From CAZHDB01 sp964531225 (GTDB lineage Archaea; Thermoproteota; Thermoprotei_A; Sulfolobales; Desulfurococcaceae): a DNA stretch of 18,721 nt. Where the stretch lies: positions 1-18,721 of the forward strand of contig CAZHDB010000032.1 in assembly GCA_964531225.1 (NCBI GenBank), read 5' to 3'. How positions within the stretch are numbered: the first letter of the stretch is position 1; each line of letters begins with the position of its first letter. Position numbers and translations under genes: made by a program. Below, piece by piece: positions 1 to 8,839 of this stretch. Under the pieces are notes generated by a model. That model was not told where the DNA came from. It saw only the letters and a list, made by a program, of their open reading frames with translations, and did not search any database.

Positions 1-1007
1 TAGTAATTAGTGCTCATGACCCTGATAAATTCATTGAAGTTGTTAAGTTCCTTGAGCCAAGTTTTGGAGCCATTAATTTAGAGGATATATCTAGTCCTAA
101 GTGTTTCTACATACTTGAAAAACTTAATGAAATACTTGATATACCTGTATGGCATGATGATCAGCAAGGAACCGCATTAGTAGCACTTGCCGGACTTATA
201 AATGCTTTGAAGATTGTTGGTAAAAAACTTGATCAGGTAAAGATTGCAATTGTTGGTGCAGGCGCCGCAAATACTGCTACCATAAAATATATAACAATCG
301 CTGGAGCCGATCCGAAGAAGATGGTTGTAGTTGATAGTAAGGGTATACTACATCCAAATAGGCCAGATATCGAAGAGCTTAAGGTAAAGAACCCGTGGAA
401 GTATAAAATAGCTATGACAACAAACGCCGAAGGAATAACCGGAGGAATACCAGAAGCACTGAAAGGTGCTGACGTTGTTATAGCGGCCTCTAAACCCGGC
501 CCAGGCACTATTAAGAAAGAATGGATTAAACTAATGAATGATGACGCAATCGTATTTGCTATGGCTAATCCGGTACCAGAAATATGGCCTTGGGAGGCTA
601 AAGAAGCTGGTGCAAGAATTGTAGCTACAGGCCGTAGTGACTTTCCTAATCAGATCAATAATAGTCTTGGATTCCCAGCAGTATTCCGCGGTGTATTGAC
701 GGTGCGTTCTCGCAAAATGACCGACTCTATGTTTCTTGCTGCAGCTTATGCCATTGCCGCTTATGCTGAAAAGAAGGGTATACATGAGGAATATATTGTA
801 CCTACAATGGATGATCCAGAGGTATTTGTTGAAGAAGCTATTGCTGTTGCCGAGAAAGCTATGGAGGAGGGTGTTGCCCGTAGAAAATTATCACGTTCAG
901 AGCTTGAGGCAGAGATTAGAGAGCTTATCTACCGTCCTAAGAAGTATATGGATGTTGCCTTGAAGAATTATCTTATAAAGATCTATCCGCCCTATCCCGA
1001 AAAATAA
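1..1007 (+). CDS. NAD(P)-dependent malic enzyme, 3' part (5' end outside window)
   Basis: The enzyme oxidatively decarboxylates malate to pyruvate and CO2, linking C4 and C3 metabolism in the cytoplasm. The frame is open from the first complete codon at position 3, so the start lies upstream of the window; the ATG at 207 is internal. Visible family motifs are GAINLEDI and HDDQQGTA (active-site and metal region, about 60-180), a Rossmann-type glycine motif VGAGAANTA after 240, VFAMANPVPEI, and GRSDFPNQINNSLGFP near 635-675. About 334 residues are present, against roughly 430-450 for short prokaryotic malic enzymes, so about 100 N-terminal residues are missing only because of the window edge. 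Family assignment is confident; cofactor preference cannot be read. A T-run at 1011-1017, just after the stop, may be its terminator. The next gene is convergent. Confidence 0.95.
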   Translation, partial: VISAHDPDKFIEVVKFLEPSFGAINLEDISSPKCFYILEKLNEILDIPVWHDDQQGTALVALAGLINALKIVGKKLDQVKIAIVGAGAANTATIKYITIAGADPKKMVVVDSKGILHPNRPDIEELKVKNPWKYKIAMTTNAEGITGGIPEALKGADVVIAASKPGPGTIKKEWIKLMNDDAIVFAMANPVPEIWPWEAKEAGARIVATGRSDFPNQINNSLGFPAVFRGVLTVRSRKMTDSMFLAAAYAIAAYAEKKGIHEEYIVPTMDDPEVFVEEAIAVAEKAMEEGVARRKLSRSELEAEIRELIYRPKKYMDVALKNYLIKIYPPYPEK

Positions 1008-1033
1008 ATATTTTTTACTAATACCATTTTTAA

Positions 1034-2170
1034 TTATAGGATCTTTAACTTTAATTCAACTCCTACATCTTTTCCTATACTAATTAATTCATTATAGACG
1101 TTCTTATGCAAGGGTATGCCTATTTTCTTCCTAGTTATCATCGTATACCATGCTTTTTCACCAGGTATCCATATCTTTTCAGCCTTTGGATGTTTTCTTG
1201 CAGACTTTATTTCATTAATATATTGTTGGAGTCTATTATAGAATTCATCAATCGACATAAAAGCGTTTATATCGATAGCCATAAATGCATGTCCTATATT
1301 AGATGGCTTCTCACCAACGGTATACCCTACATGTATTCCCCATGCTGCACCGGATAGTACGCCAGAAATAATATCGATTATAAATGCCAAGCCCGAGCCT
1401 TTATGGCCACCATGTTTTTCACCAAGGCCTCCTAAAGGTAATAAAGCAGCCTTTTTAGCCTTTATCATTTTTAGTACATAACTTGCATTTCCATGTAATA
1501 TGTTTCCATTAGAGTCAATAACCCATCCAGAAGGTACTTCCTTGCCCTGTTTCGAGTAAAGTTCTATTTTTCCCACTGGTACGACAGATGTAGAAGCATC
1601 AAACAATATTGGTGGTGGTTCTGACTTGGGTATGCCAACTGCTATCGGATTTGTACCAATAACTCTGTCAACAGTGTGGGTATATGCAACCAAATTAACT
1701 GAATTGGTCATGGTAACTCCTATATAGCCTTTCTCAACAGCTTTCAACGAATAATATCCAGCTATTCCGAAATGATTACTATTACGTACAAGAACTAGCG
1801 AGACACCATAGCTCGCTGCCTTTTTAATAGCGAGTTCCATAGCCTTTATACTAACTGGTTGTCCAAGCCCATTGCATGCATCAATAATTGCTATTGCACC
1901 ACGATCCATAATGATCTTGGGTTCTGAATAAATATCTATGTTTCCAATTTTTATTCCATCAACATATCTTCTAGTTCTTTGAACACCGTGGCTGGAAATG
2001 CCAAATAAATCAGCTGTTACAAGTACATCAGCTACTATTTCTGCTTCCCATTTGCGAACTCCCAGTTTTTCAAATATCCTAGCAACATAGTTTTTTAGTG
2101 AAACATGGTCTACCCTAATATAATCTTCAGGGGGAATAGGTTTTTCACGTTCGTATAGTTCGTGCTCCAA
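1034..2170 (-). CDS. malate/L-lactate dehydrogenase family oxidoreductase (Ldh_2)
   Basis: This is a 378-residue NAD(P)-dependent 2-hydroxyacid dehydrogenase of the Ldh_2 fold, which is unrelated to the classic LDH/MDH fold. Known members act on malate, lactate, ureidoglycolate or related acids. Family motifs are SSHGVQRTRRYVDG (residues 59-72), GLGQPVSIKAMELAI (101-115), NSNHFGIAGYYSLKA with the typical His133, TNPIAVGIP, and near the C-terminus GGHKGSGLAFIIDIISGVLSGAAWG-type glycine motifs. The length is normal for the family. Translation most likely begins at a TTG, with GAGGGG about 9 nt upstream on the minus strand and an AT-rich TATA-like stretch at 2190-2210. It is convergent with the malic enzyme, so a malate substrate is attractive but unproven. 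Confidence 0.9.
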   Translation of the reverse strand: MEHELYEREKPIPPEDYIRVDHVSLKNYVARIFEKLGVRKWEAEIVADVLVTADLFGISSHGVQRTRRYVDGIKIGNIDIYSEPKIIMDRGAIAIIDACNGLGQPVSIKAMELAIKKAASYGVSLVLVRNSNHFGIAGYYSLKAVEKGYIGVTMTNSVNLVAYTHTVDRVIGTNPIAVGIPKSEPPPILFDASTSVVPVGKIELYSKQGKEVPSGWVIDSNGNILHGNASYVLKMIKAKKAALLPLGGLGEKHGGHKGSGLAFIIDIISGVLSGAAWGIHVGYTVGEKPSNIGHAFMAIDINAFMSIDEFYNRLQQYINEIKSARKHPKAEKIWIPGEKAWYTMITRKKIGIPLHKNVYNELISIGKDVGVELKLKIL

Positions 2171-2282
2171 GACTTGCCCCTCAAATAAAATTTACTATAT
2201 ATAGTATATGCAATTGTAATAATAAATATCATCTATTAAAGTAATAAAGGAGTTTCTCCATAAAAACACGTATGTGAGAGCC

Positions 2283-4163
2283 ATGGAAAATGATCCATTT
2301 ATTTGGCTTGAAGAATTAAATAATCCAAAAACAAAGGAATTCATTAAAAGACATAATGAAAGATTTAAACGATACATTAATGATCTATCTAGAAAGTTCA
2401 TTAATAAGATAAAGAAATATTATAGCTTACCCTACATTACTTATTTCAAAGCTTGTAGAAAAGGTATATATTTAATCGTTAGAGAGGAAAATCATTATAA
2501 AATAAAACTTCTCTACTGGAACGGAGATATTGAGAATATAATTTCCTCAGATGAACTAGGAAAACATGTAGTTATAAGCGTAGTTTATCCATCAATAAGT
2601 GGGGATAAGTTGGGATTTTTTTATACTGAGGCAGGAAGTGATGAGGGTGTAGTGAGAATCATTGATACCGTAAGTAATGAGGTATTAGATGAACTAAAAG
2701 GTAGTGTAGGAAACATTGTCTGGATCGATGAAGCTACATACTATTATACGAGGTTTTATCGTAAGGGAAAAACTCCCGATGGAGTAGAAGCTCCTGCAGA
2801 AAGAATATTTATGAGAAAACTAGGTAGGGAAATAGAAGAATTAGTCTTCGGCTATGAGATACTCACAAATCATATGATATGGATTATGGAAACATGGGAA
2901 TATGATAGGGTATTTATCGTTGTACAATACGGTTGGAGTAAATCCATCATCTATGGAGGTTTAAGAAATGATCCTTCTAGCTGGAAGATATTGTATAAGA
3001 GAGATAATGTGCTAATGAAGCCAATTGGATATTATAATGGAACACCTTACTTGATCGTATATGATAGAAATGGTTTAGGTAGAATTATAAGAACCATTGA
3101 AGCAGGAATAGAAGAGGAAATATTAGGAGAAGATACGTATCCATTGAGGAAAGCTTTGATCGTAGGAGACAAGATTTATGCAGAGTATCTAGTTAACGCA
3201 TCTAGTAGAATTAAGGTTTTTGGATTAAATGGTAAATTAATTAAAGAGATCTCCTTTAATGAGCCAGCCACCATCAAGATTATGGATCATTATGAAGATT
3301 TAGTACTAATGAGCGTTGAAAGCTTCAGTAGCCCGCCAAAAATATTATCATTAAAAAACATTCAAATGAAAGATCTCTATATTCCTACAATTAAATTGAA
3401 TTTAGATATTAACGAAGAATGGACTTTATCAAGTGACGGTACGAGAATACATATGTTTATTATAAAACATAAGGAAAAACGTAATAGACACGCAATTGTC
3501 TATGGATATGGAGGTTTCGGGGTATCAATAACACCGTTCTTTGTAGGTGTTATGGCCCCATTTATTGAGGATGGAGGAATCTTTGTTGTGGCCAATCTAC
3601 GTGGAGGAGGAGAATATGGTGAAAAGTGGCATAAAATGGGAATGAGAGAAAATAAACAAAATGTATTTGAGGATTACAAAGCTGTTCTAAGATATCTAAA
3701 GAATAAAGGTTTCAAGACAGTTGGCTGGGGAATTAGTAATGGAGGTTTACTAGTAGCTGCTACAATGATTCAGTCGCCTGAATTATTCGATGTTGCCCTG
3801 ATCGGTTATCCTGTCATAGATATGTTGCGTTTTCACAAACTCTATATTGGTAGGTTATGGACTACTGAATACGGAGATCCAGATAATCCGAGAGATCGAG
3901 CTTTTCTCGTGAGATACTCTCCTTACCATAATATTAAAGGCGATAAACAGTATCCATATACCCTGGTATATACAGGTCTCTATGATGATCGCGTACATCC
4001 GGGACACGCATTAAAGTTTGTAGCCAGGTTAGAAGAAGTTGGGGCCCCCGTTTATCTAAGAGTTGAGACAAGCAGTGGTCATATGGGTTCATCGCCTATC
4101 ATTAAGATAAAGGAATATAGCGATCTATATGCATTTATATATAAATCTCTTAATACCTACTAA
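2283..4163 (+). CDS. prolyl oligopeptidase family serine peptidase (S9A)
   Basis: This is a cytoplasmic oligopeptidase of about 626 residues, built as a seven-bladed beta-propeller followed by an alpha/beta-hydrolase domain, the usual S9A layout. The N-terminus DPFIWLEELNNP matches the family's DPYxWLE signature. Numbering from the GTG at 2274, the hydrolase domain begins near residue 400 (AIVYGYGGFGVS), followed by NLRGGGEYGEKWH, the nucleophile motif GWGISNGG with Ser488, the acid in YDDRVHPGHALKF (Asp571 or 572) and the base in SSGHMG with His603, so the triad is intact. At 626 residues it is somewhat short for POP (about 700). The ATG at 2283 is preferred; the GTG at 2274 is an alternative, and neither has a strong ribosome binding site. 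No signal peptide is seen. Its stop codon overlaps tail to tail with that of the tungstate ABC gene. Confidence 0.92.
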   Translation: MENDPFIWLEELNNPKTKEFIKRHNERFKRYINDLSRKFINKIKKYYSLPYITYFKACRKGIYLIVREENHYKIKLLYWNGDIENIISSDELGKHVVISVVYPSISGDKLGFFYTEAGSDEGVVRIIDTVSNEVLDELKGSVGNIVWIDEATYYYTRFYRKGKTPDGVEAPAERIFMRKLGREIEELVFGYEILTNHMIWIMETWEYDRVFIVVQYGWSKSIIYGGLRNDPSSWKILYKRDNVLMKPIGYYNGTPYLIVYDRNGLGRIIRTIEAGIEEEILGEDTYPLRKALIVGDKIYAEYLVNASSRIKVFGLNGKLIKEISFNEPATIKIMDHYEDLVLMSVESFSSPPKILSLKNIQMKDLYIPTIKLNLDINEEWTLSSDGTRIHMFIIKHKEKRNRHAIVYGYGGFGVSITPFFVGVMAPFIEDGGIFVVANLRGGGEYGEKWHKMGMRENKQNVFEDYKAVLRYLKNKGFKTVGWGISNGGLLVAATMIQSPELFDVALIGYPVIDMLRFHKLYIGRLWTTEYGDPDNPRDRAFLVRYSPYHNIKGDKQYPYTLVYTGLYDDRVHPGHALKFVARLEEVGAPVYLRVETSSGHMGSSPIIKIKEYSDLYAFIYKSLNTY

Positions 4164-4918
4164 TGATATGAAATATCATTGTGTTTTTCAAGAACATCTG
4201 CTATATAGGTGTATCTAGTTATTTTGCGCTGAAACATCGTTTTATGAAGTAAATCTTCTCTTTCCACAATTTTTATTTTACCGTTTTCTACTAAGACTAT
4301 TTCATCCGCTAATGTATACGCTAAGTAGATATCATGTGTAGCAATGGCTATTCCTATTCTTTCTCTAAGTCCAAATATTAAGTCTAGAACTATCTTCCTC
4401 TTTTCAATATCTATATGAGCTAGTGGTTCATCTAAGAATATCATTCTAGGCTCTAAGATTAATGCCCTAACTAAGGATACTAGCTGTGCTTCGCCAGCTG
4501 ACAGCTCATCTATATTTTTATTTAATAGATACGTAAGTCCAAGCTCATTGATATAATCCCTTGCCTTTCTAAAGGCATCCTCTTTACCATATCCTCTTAT
4601 AATTAATCCGTACGCCACATTATAGAGGACTGAACCATATAGAAAAACAGGTTTTTCATGGACATATACTATTTTTCTTCTAAGGGCGAGCGCTTCTTTA
4701 TCTTTTAGCCTCCAGAAATCCCTATCCCAAGTAAATACAGAGCCTTTTAATGGTCTATAGATTAAAGAAGCTATTTTGAATAATGTCGTCTTGCCACTAC
4801 CATTAGGTCCGATGATAACATAGATATTTCTCTCCTTAAATTCATAGCTAATATTCTCTAAAACCCATTTATCCATGCCCGGATATTTAAACCATATATT
4901 TTTAAGCCTTATACTCAA
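4160..4918 (-). CDS. tupC: tungstate ABC transporter ATP-binding protein
   Basis: This 252-residue ATPase subunit energises oxyanion uptake. It has Walker A GPNGSGKTT (37-45), signature LSAGEAQ (139-145), Walker B MIFLDE (159-164) and an H-loop His195 in ATHD. The Q-loop region reads VYVHEKPVF, where related TupC proteins usually have VFQKP, so Glu88 stands in the Gln position. The TTG start overlaps the tupB stop (TTGA), with AGAGGATG about 8 nt upstream, indicating translational coupling. There is no C-terminal TOBE domain, in keeping with the short Tup type rather than ModC. The tungstate assignment rests mainly on the TupA/TupB partners; molybdate specificity cannot be excluded from sequence alone. 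The gene is third in the tupABC operon, and its stop overlaps the convergent peptidase stop. Confidence 0.9.
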   Translation of the reverse strand: MSIRLKNIWFKYPGMDKWVLENISYEFKERNIYVIIGPNGSGKTTLFKIASLIYRPLKGSVFTWDRDFWRLKDKEALALRRKIVYVHEKPVFLYGSVLYNVAYGLIIRGYGKEDAFRKARDYINELGLTYLLNKNIDELSAGEAQLVSLVRALILEPRMIFLDEPLAHIDIEKRKIVLDLIFGLRERIGIAIATHDIYLAYTLADEIVLVENGKIKIVEREDLLHKTMFQRKITRYTYIADVLEKHNDISYH

Positions 4919-5556
4919 GTCCTATACATCCTCTTAAGAATTCTAAGACTAAACGATACAGCTACAACTAGTACTATAAGCACGACACCTAGAACAACCG
5001 CTGTTTCAAATTCTCCCTTTGAAACCTCCAATGCAATAGCAGTAGTTAATACCCGGGTAAAACCACGTATATTACCCCCAACCATCAATGCTATGCCTAG
5101 TTCACCTATAGCTCTAGAAAAACCCATTACAGAAGCAGCTATAACACCTGGTATTGATTCTCTCAGTACTATAGTCATTACTTGTTTTTCAGAAGCTCCT
5201 AATGTATAGGCGAGTTCACCAAATGTATTCCATGAATTACTAAATACCCGATAACATAACGATGTGATTAACGGTGTTACTAAAATAGCTTGTCCTAAAA
5301 TAATCGCATACGGTGTATAGAGAAGTCTAAATACTCCTAATGGACCTCTACTGCTTAGAATCATGTAGAGAAGAAGTCCTATAAGTACTGTCGGTATACC
5401 TATTAATGCCTCAAAAAGGGGGATTACATATCTAGAGGCTCCTGATGACCTGGATAGTTTATATGCTAATAAAATACTCCATAGAGATGATATAATAGTG
5501 GCTGATCCAGATATCCATAGCGATCTTAAAGTTATATCTAAAATATCATTGAACAT
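4915..5556 (-). CDS. tupB: tungstate ABC transporter permease
   Basis: This is an inner-membrane permease of about 213 residues with five to six predicted helices and the EAA loop ELAYTLGASEKQVMTIVLRE, which docks onto the ATPase. The segment GGNIRGFTRVLTTAIALEVSKGEF is characteristic of TupB/WtpB-type permeases. The frame stays open to a TTG at 5598 inside tupA, but the ATG at 5556 is preferred. It has GGTG 8 nt upstream (in the minus-strand string GGTGTTGTATATG), begins MFNDILDITLRSLW as family members do, and removes a 25-nt overlap with tupA. The stop overlaps the tupC start by 4 nt. Length is normal for TupB. Confidence in the permease role is high; the exact oxyanion is inferred. Confidence 0.92.
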   Translation of the reverse strand: MFNDILDITLRSLWISGSATIISSLWSILLAYKLSRSSGASRYVIPLFEALIGIPTVLIGLLLYMILSSRGPLGVFRLLYTPYAIILGQAILVTPLITSLCYRVFSNSWNTFGELAYTLGASEKQVMTIVLRESIPGVIAASVMGFSRAIGELGIALMVGGNIRGFTRVLTTAIALEVSKGEFETAVVLGVVLIVLVVAVSFSLRILKRMYRT

Positions 5557-5573
5557 ATACAACACCGGGCTAT

Positions 5574-6488
5574 TTATGTTTTTGATAACTTTTCCCAAAC
5601 CTCTTCAAGCCAATCAATATTATCTCTAGCTGGATTGAATAATCTCTGACCATATTCCTCAGTGCCATAGTTTGCTATCAGCTCCTGTCCTCCATTTATA
5701 ACGAATTCTGCAAATTCTTGTGCAGCTTGTTTTTCAGCTCCAGTGCATAATGATACAATATAAACGCTATAGATATTTATTAACTCAGTATCATTGCTAT
5801 ATAGTATTTCTAGATCAGATAGTTTACCTTCCTTCTTAAGCTTTAGATAAGTACCTACATCACTTAATGCATAGGCTTTCTCCTCATTAGCTACAAGCAA
5901 TGTATTTGCCATACCACTACCCGTTTCTAAGTACCATGGTCTACCATGTGGATCAAGATCTGCTTGAGACCATACGGATAGCTCTTTTATGTGTGTTCCA
6001 GAATAGTCCCCTCTACTAACAAATTTTGCCTTGCCTTCTTCTCCAGCCTCATAGATTTTCTTGAATGCATTAATTACGCTTTTTGAATCCCTTATATCTG
6101 CTGGATCCTCTATAGGTCCTACTATGATGAAGTAGTTGTATGCAAATATTTTCCTACTATTTATAACGCCTTTTTCAATATACCATTTCTCTAGACTAGG
6201 TGCGTGTACAAAAACCATGCATGCATCTCCATTCTCAGCCCTTCTTAAGGCCTCACCACTACCAACTGGTATGAAGTCAAAGAATGTATTCGAATGCTCT
6301 TTTCTAAATTCATCAGCTAAGTATTCAAGTAGACCAGTAGCATATAGACTAGTTGTAGTAGTTACTCTAACTCTTATTTCCTTAGGATTAGATGAGTATA
6401 TAGCTAGGCTTATAGTTATTACTAAAATTATTAGTATGCCTACAATGACCGCTTTACTCAAGGTCTGTTCCCTTACCGTATTTCTCAA
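5574..6488 (-). CDS. tupA: tungstate-binding protein of ABC transporter
   Basis: This is a 304-residue extracytoplasmic oxyanion receptor. Residues 11-33 form a hydrophobic N-terminal segment acting as a signal anchor; no lipobox Cys is obvious, so membrane anchoring by the helix is likely. The mature part begins with RVTTTTSLYATGLLEYL (43-46 TTTS is the ligand-loop motif), then VGSGEALRRAENGDA (75-89), VHAPSLEKWY and RGDYSGTHIKELSVW (159-173), all hallmarks of TupA rather than ModA. The start is a TTG at 6488; a second TTG 9 codons in is possible. It is first gene of the operon, with its promoter and operator in the 88-bp space shared with the divergent ModE-type regulator. Tungsten uptake fits the W-enzyme use common in hyperthermophilic archaea (family knowledge, not shown here). 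Confidence 0.93.
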   Translation of the reverse strand: MRNTVREQTLSKAVIVGILIILVITISLAIYSSNPKEIRVRVTTTTSLYATGLLEYLADEFRKEHSNTFFDFIPVGSGEALRRAENGDACMVFVHAPSLEKWYIEKGVINSRKIFAYNYFIIVGPIEDPADIRDSKSVINAFKKIYEAGEEGKAKFVSRGDYSGTHIKELSVWSQADLDPHGRPWYLETGSGMANTLLVANEEKAYALSDVGTYLKLKKEGKLSDLEILYSNDTELINIYSVYIVSLCTGAEKQAAQEFAEFVINGGQELIANYGTEEYGQRLFNPARDNIDWLEEVWEKLSKT

Positions 6489-6503
6489 TAATTTAGTATA
6501 TAT

Positions 6504-6530
6504 CGTTATCGGATAACGGTTAACGGATAA
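6504..6530. promoter_or_regulatory. candidate ModE/Tup-type operator between tupA and its regulator
   Basis: A perfect palindrome CGTTATC-G-GATAACG lies at 6504-6518. The motif CGGATAA recurs as a direct repeat at 6510-6516 and 6524-6530, 14 bp apart. The halves CGTTAT/ATAACG resemble the half-sites of bacterial ModE operators, although the spacing is shorter. An AT-rich TATA-like stretch (about 6531-6545) could serve both divergent genes. The palindrome would then sit on the expected tupA transcription start, a typical repression position. Binding by the adjacent regulator is inference. Confidence 0.6.
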
Positions 6531-6576
6531 TTATTATATATTATTTTAGTATTTACGATAATAGTAGGGATAGAGT

Positions 6577-7629
6577 TTGGATATCAATAAAGAAAGGATC
6601 AATGTTAAATATGAAATTGTTTTAGAATATGAAGGAATACCTATAGTTGATTCTAAACTTGCATCATTACTTAAATTAATAGATAGAAAGGGTTCCTTAT
6701 TATCTGCTGCTCGTTCATTAGGCATACCATATTCTAGGGCTTGGGAAATGATAATGAAAGTTGAAAGAATACTTGGAAAACCATTAATAATAGCACATAG
6801 AGGGGGGCGTGGAGGGGGAGGTACAAAGTTAACAGAAACTAGCAAGAAGTTGTTAGAAATCTATGTTAAAGCGGAGAGTAAGTTATATAAATACACTGGT
6901 TATCGAGGTACTAGGAAATATATTTCATTAAAGGAGCCCGATGTAATAATAGCCTATAGTCATGATCCATTATTAGAGATTATACTGGGAAAACTTGAAA
7001 ACAAAGGTTATAGTATAGACGGGCTTTGTATAGGTTCTGGAATGGCTTTAGCAACATTATCTTTGGGAGAAGCCGATATAGCTTGCATACATCTATTCGA
7101 TCCTGAGAAGAGAACTTACAATAAACCATATATTGAAAAGTATTGGCTTACTAATAGGGTAATTCCACTAGGAGGATATATGAGGGAACTAGTATTTGCA
7201 TTAAAGCCTGGATTAAAAATAAATTCTCTCGAAGAGCTTCTAATCAAACTTATCAATGGAGAACTTAAATTAGTTAATAGAAATAGAGGTTCAGGTACTA
7301 GAGTTTATCTGGATTATCTATTGAGTAGGACAGCTATGAAAATAGGTAAAGATCTTTCTAATATAAGAGGCTACGAAAATGAGGTATATACACATATTGA
7401 ATCTGCTAAGCAGGTGGCTATGGGAAAAGCTGATACATCTCTTATGCTAAGGTATGCAGCCGATTTATATGGTCTAGAATATATACACGTGACCTGGGAA
7501 GTCTTTGAATGTATAGCACTAATTGACAGATTGTCTAAAGAGGCTGTAAGAGAATTTAGAATTTTATTGAATTCCGAAGAAGTCTTGAACCTTATCAATA
7601 AAATGCATGGTTATAGACACTTACCATAG
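6577..7629 (+). CDS. ModE-type HTH regulator fused to oxyanion-binding PBP-like domain
   Basis: This 350-residue transcription factor is divergent from tupABC. Residues about 20-92 are a ModE/LysR-like winged helix: KLASLLKLIDRKGSLLSAARSLGI, the PYSRAWEMIMKVERILG recognition helix, and a Gly-rich wing (RGGRGGGGTKLTE, 75-87). Residues about 118-345 resemble the PBP-like domain (PF12727 type) found in molybdate/tungstate regulators: IGSGMALATLSLGEADIACIH (152-172), then NRNRGSGTRVYLDYLL (234-249) and VAMGKADTSLMLRYAA (280-295). It probably senses cytoplasmic tungstate or molybdate and controls the transporter through the adjacent palindrome. It starts at a TTG with AGGGA upstream. There is no separate MOP/TOBE domain, so ligand sensing must be by the PBP domain. 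An anion other than W/Mo is possible. Confidence 0.88.
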   Translation: MDINKERINVKYEIVLEYEGIPIVDSKLASLLKLIDRKGSLLSAARSLGIPYSRAWEMIMKVERILGKPLIIAHRGGRGGGGTKLTETSKKLLEIYVKAESKLYKYTGYRGTRKYISLKEPDVIIAYSHDPLLEIILGKLENKGYSIDGLCIGSGMALATLSLGEADIACIHLFDPEKRTYNKPYIEKYWLTNRVIPLGGYMRELVFALKPGLKINSLEELLIKLINGELKLVNRNRGSGTRVYLDYLLSRTAMKIGKDLSNIRGYENEVYTHIESAKQVAMGKADTSLMLRYAADLYGLEYIHVTWEVFECIALIDRLSKEAVREFRILLNSEEVLNLINKMHGYRHLP

Positions 7630-7707
7630 ACTACTCATTACACTATGCATCAAATATTTAGTTTACTTAGCAACAAGATATTATGTATAAGACAGGGGGA
7701 TTAATCC

Positions 7708-8691
7708 TTGGATTATGATAAGTTCAAGCCTTATATACCCTTAACGGAGACAAAATATCCAAAAGTATACCTTGATGTACCGTCTTTTCTTGGTTCCAAG
7801 GTTGCTAGTAATAAACGAGATCTTGAAGGATGTGATGTAGCTGTTATAGGTGTTCCTTGGGAAGGAGAGCTTACATGGGGTTCTTGGAGTGGTTGCGAGC
7901 TTGCACCAATGTATGTTAGAAAAGCTTCTTTAAGATATAGTGGCTATATTCCTGAATTTAATATTGATGTTTTAGAACACTATAATCTATGTGATTATGG
8001 AGATGTATGTATTGAGAGGGGAGATACTACAAAGACGTTTAAGAATATATATGATAAGATCCTTGATGTTCTTGGAGCGAATGCTATTCCAATCACTATT
8101 GGAGGAGACCATTCAATAACTATACCTATAGTAAAAGCCATAGTTGATCATGGTTATAATCCTTTAATACTTCATCTAGATGCTCATTATGATTCACTGC
8201 CGTCATATAGGGGTAATAAATATGCGAGATGTTGCCCTATTAGAAGACTTGTTGATGAAGATGGTGTTAATCCTGAAAATATTTTTCAAGTTGGTATAAG
8301 AGGTCCTCGAAATGCAAAGATTCAGCATGATTTTGCTAAAGAGACAGGGATAAAGGTATATACAATATGGGATTTAAGGAGTAAGGGCTTGAAGACCTTG
8401 ATTAATGATGTCATGGATAGAAGTAAAACCGTTGACGGTATATATATAACTTTATGTATGGATGTACTAGATTCTTCTGCAGCTCCAGCCGCCGCAGGCG
8501 ATCCACTTGGATTATCGTCGTACGAACTAATAAATATGCTTGTAGAGATCGCTAGTAGGGTTAGACTTTTGGGAATGGACATAGTTGAACTTTATCCACC
8601 AATAGATGTAAGAGATATGACGAGTCACTTAGCCGTATGGATTATACTTTATACATTGGCGGCAACAGTACTACATAGATCTCTACGTTAA
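7708..8691 (+). CDS. arginase/agmatinase family ureohydrolase with one substituted metal ligand
   Basis: This 327-residue member of the arginase fold normally hydrolyses a guanidino group to urea and an amine using two Mn ions. Metal motifs seen are GGDHS (His135), LDAHYD (Asp158, His160, Asp162) and, near the C-terminus, GMDIVELYPP with the conserved Glu. The fourth motif, normally SxDxDxxDP, reads TLCMDVLDS: Cys250 replaces the Asp that bridges both metals in known arginases, while Asp252 is kept. The loop after it (SAAPAAAGDPLGL) also departs from the usual APGTGTPEPGG. The substrate-entry region near residues 54-75 (WEGELTWGSWSGCELAP) is divergent as well. The start is a TTG with AGGGGGA 7 nt upstream. 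It could be an agmatinase, guanidinobutyrase or guanidine hydrolase, or a non-canonical or metal-altered enzyme; the substrate cannot be assigned. Confidence 0.85.
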   Translation: MDYDKFKPYIPLTETKYPKVYLDVPSFLGSKVASNKRDLEGCDVAVIGVPWEGELTWGSWSGCELAPMYVRKASLRYSGYIPEFNIDVLEHYNLCDYGDVCIERGDTTKTFKNIYDKILDVLGANAIPITIGGDHSITIPIVKAIVDHGYNPLILHLDAHYDSLPSYRGNKYARCCPIRRLVDEDGVNPENIFQVGIRGPRNAKIQHDFAKETGIKVYTIWDLRSKGLKTLINDVMDRSKTVDGIYITLCMDVLDSSAAPAAAGDPLGLSSYELINMLVEIASRVRLLGMDIVELYPPIDVRDMTSHLAVWIILYTLAATVLHRSLR

Positions 8692-8839
8692 TAGGTGTGT
8701 CTTAGTATATTACTACAACTAGATACCATAAACCATAAATCTAGTAATTAATACAATAATTAAAGATTAGATATTTTTATTCCCTTATACCATACAATAT
8801 TTTACTTATATCACATATAGATGGTCTAGGGTAGAAACT

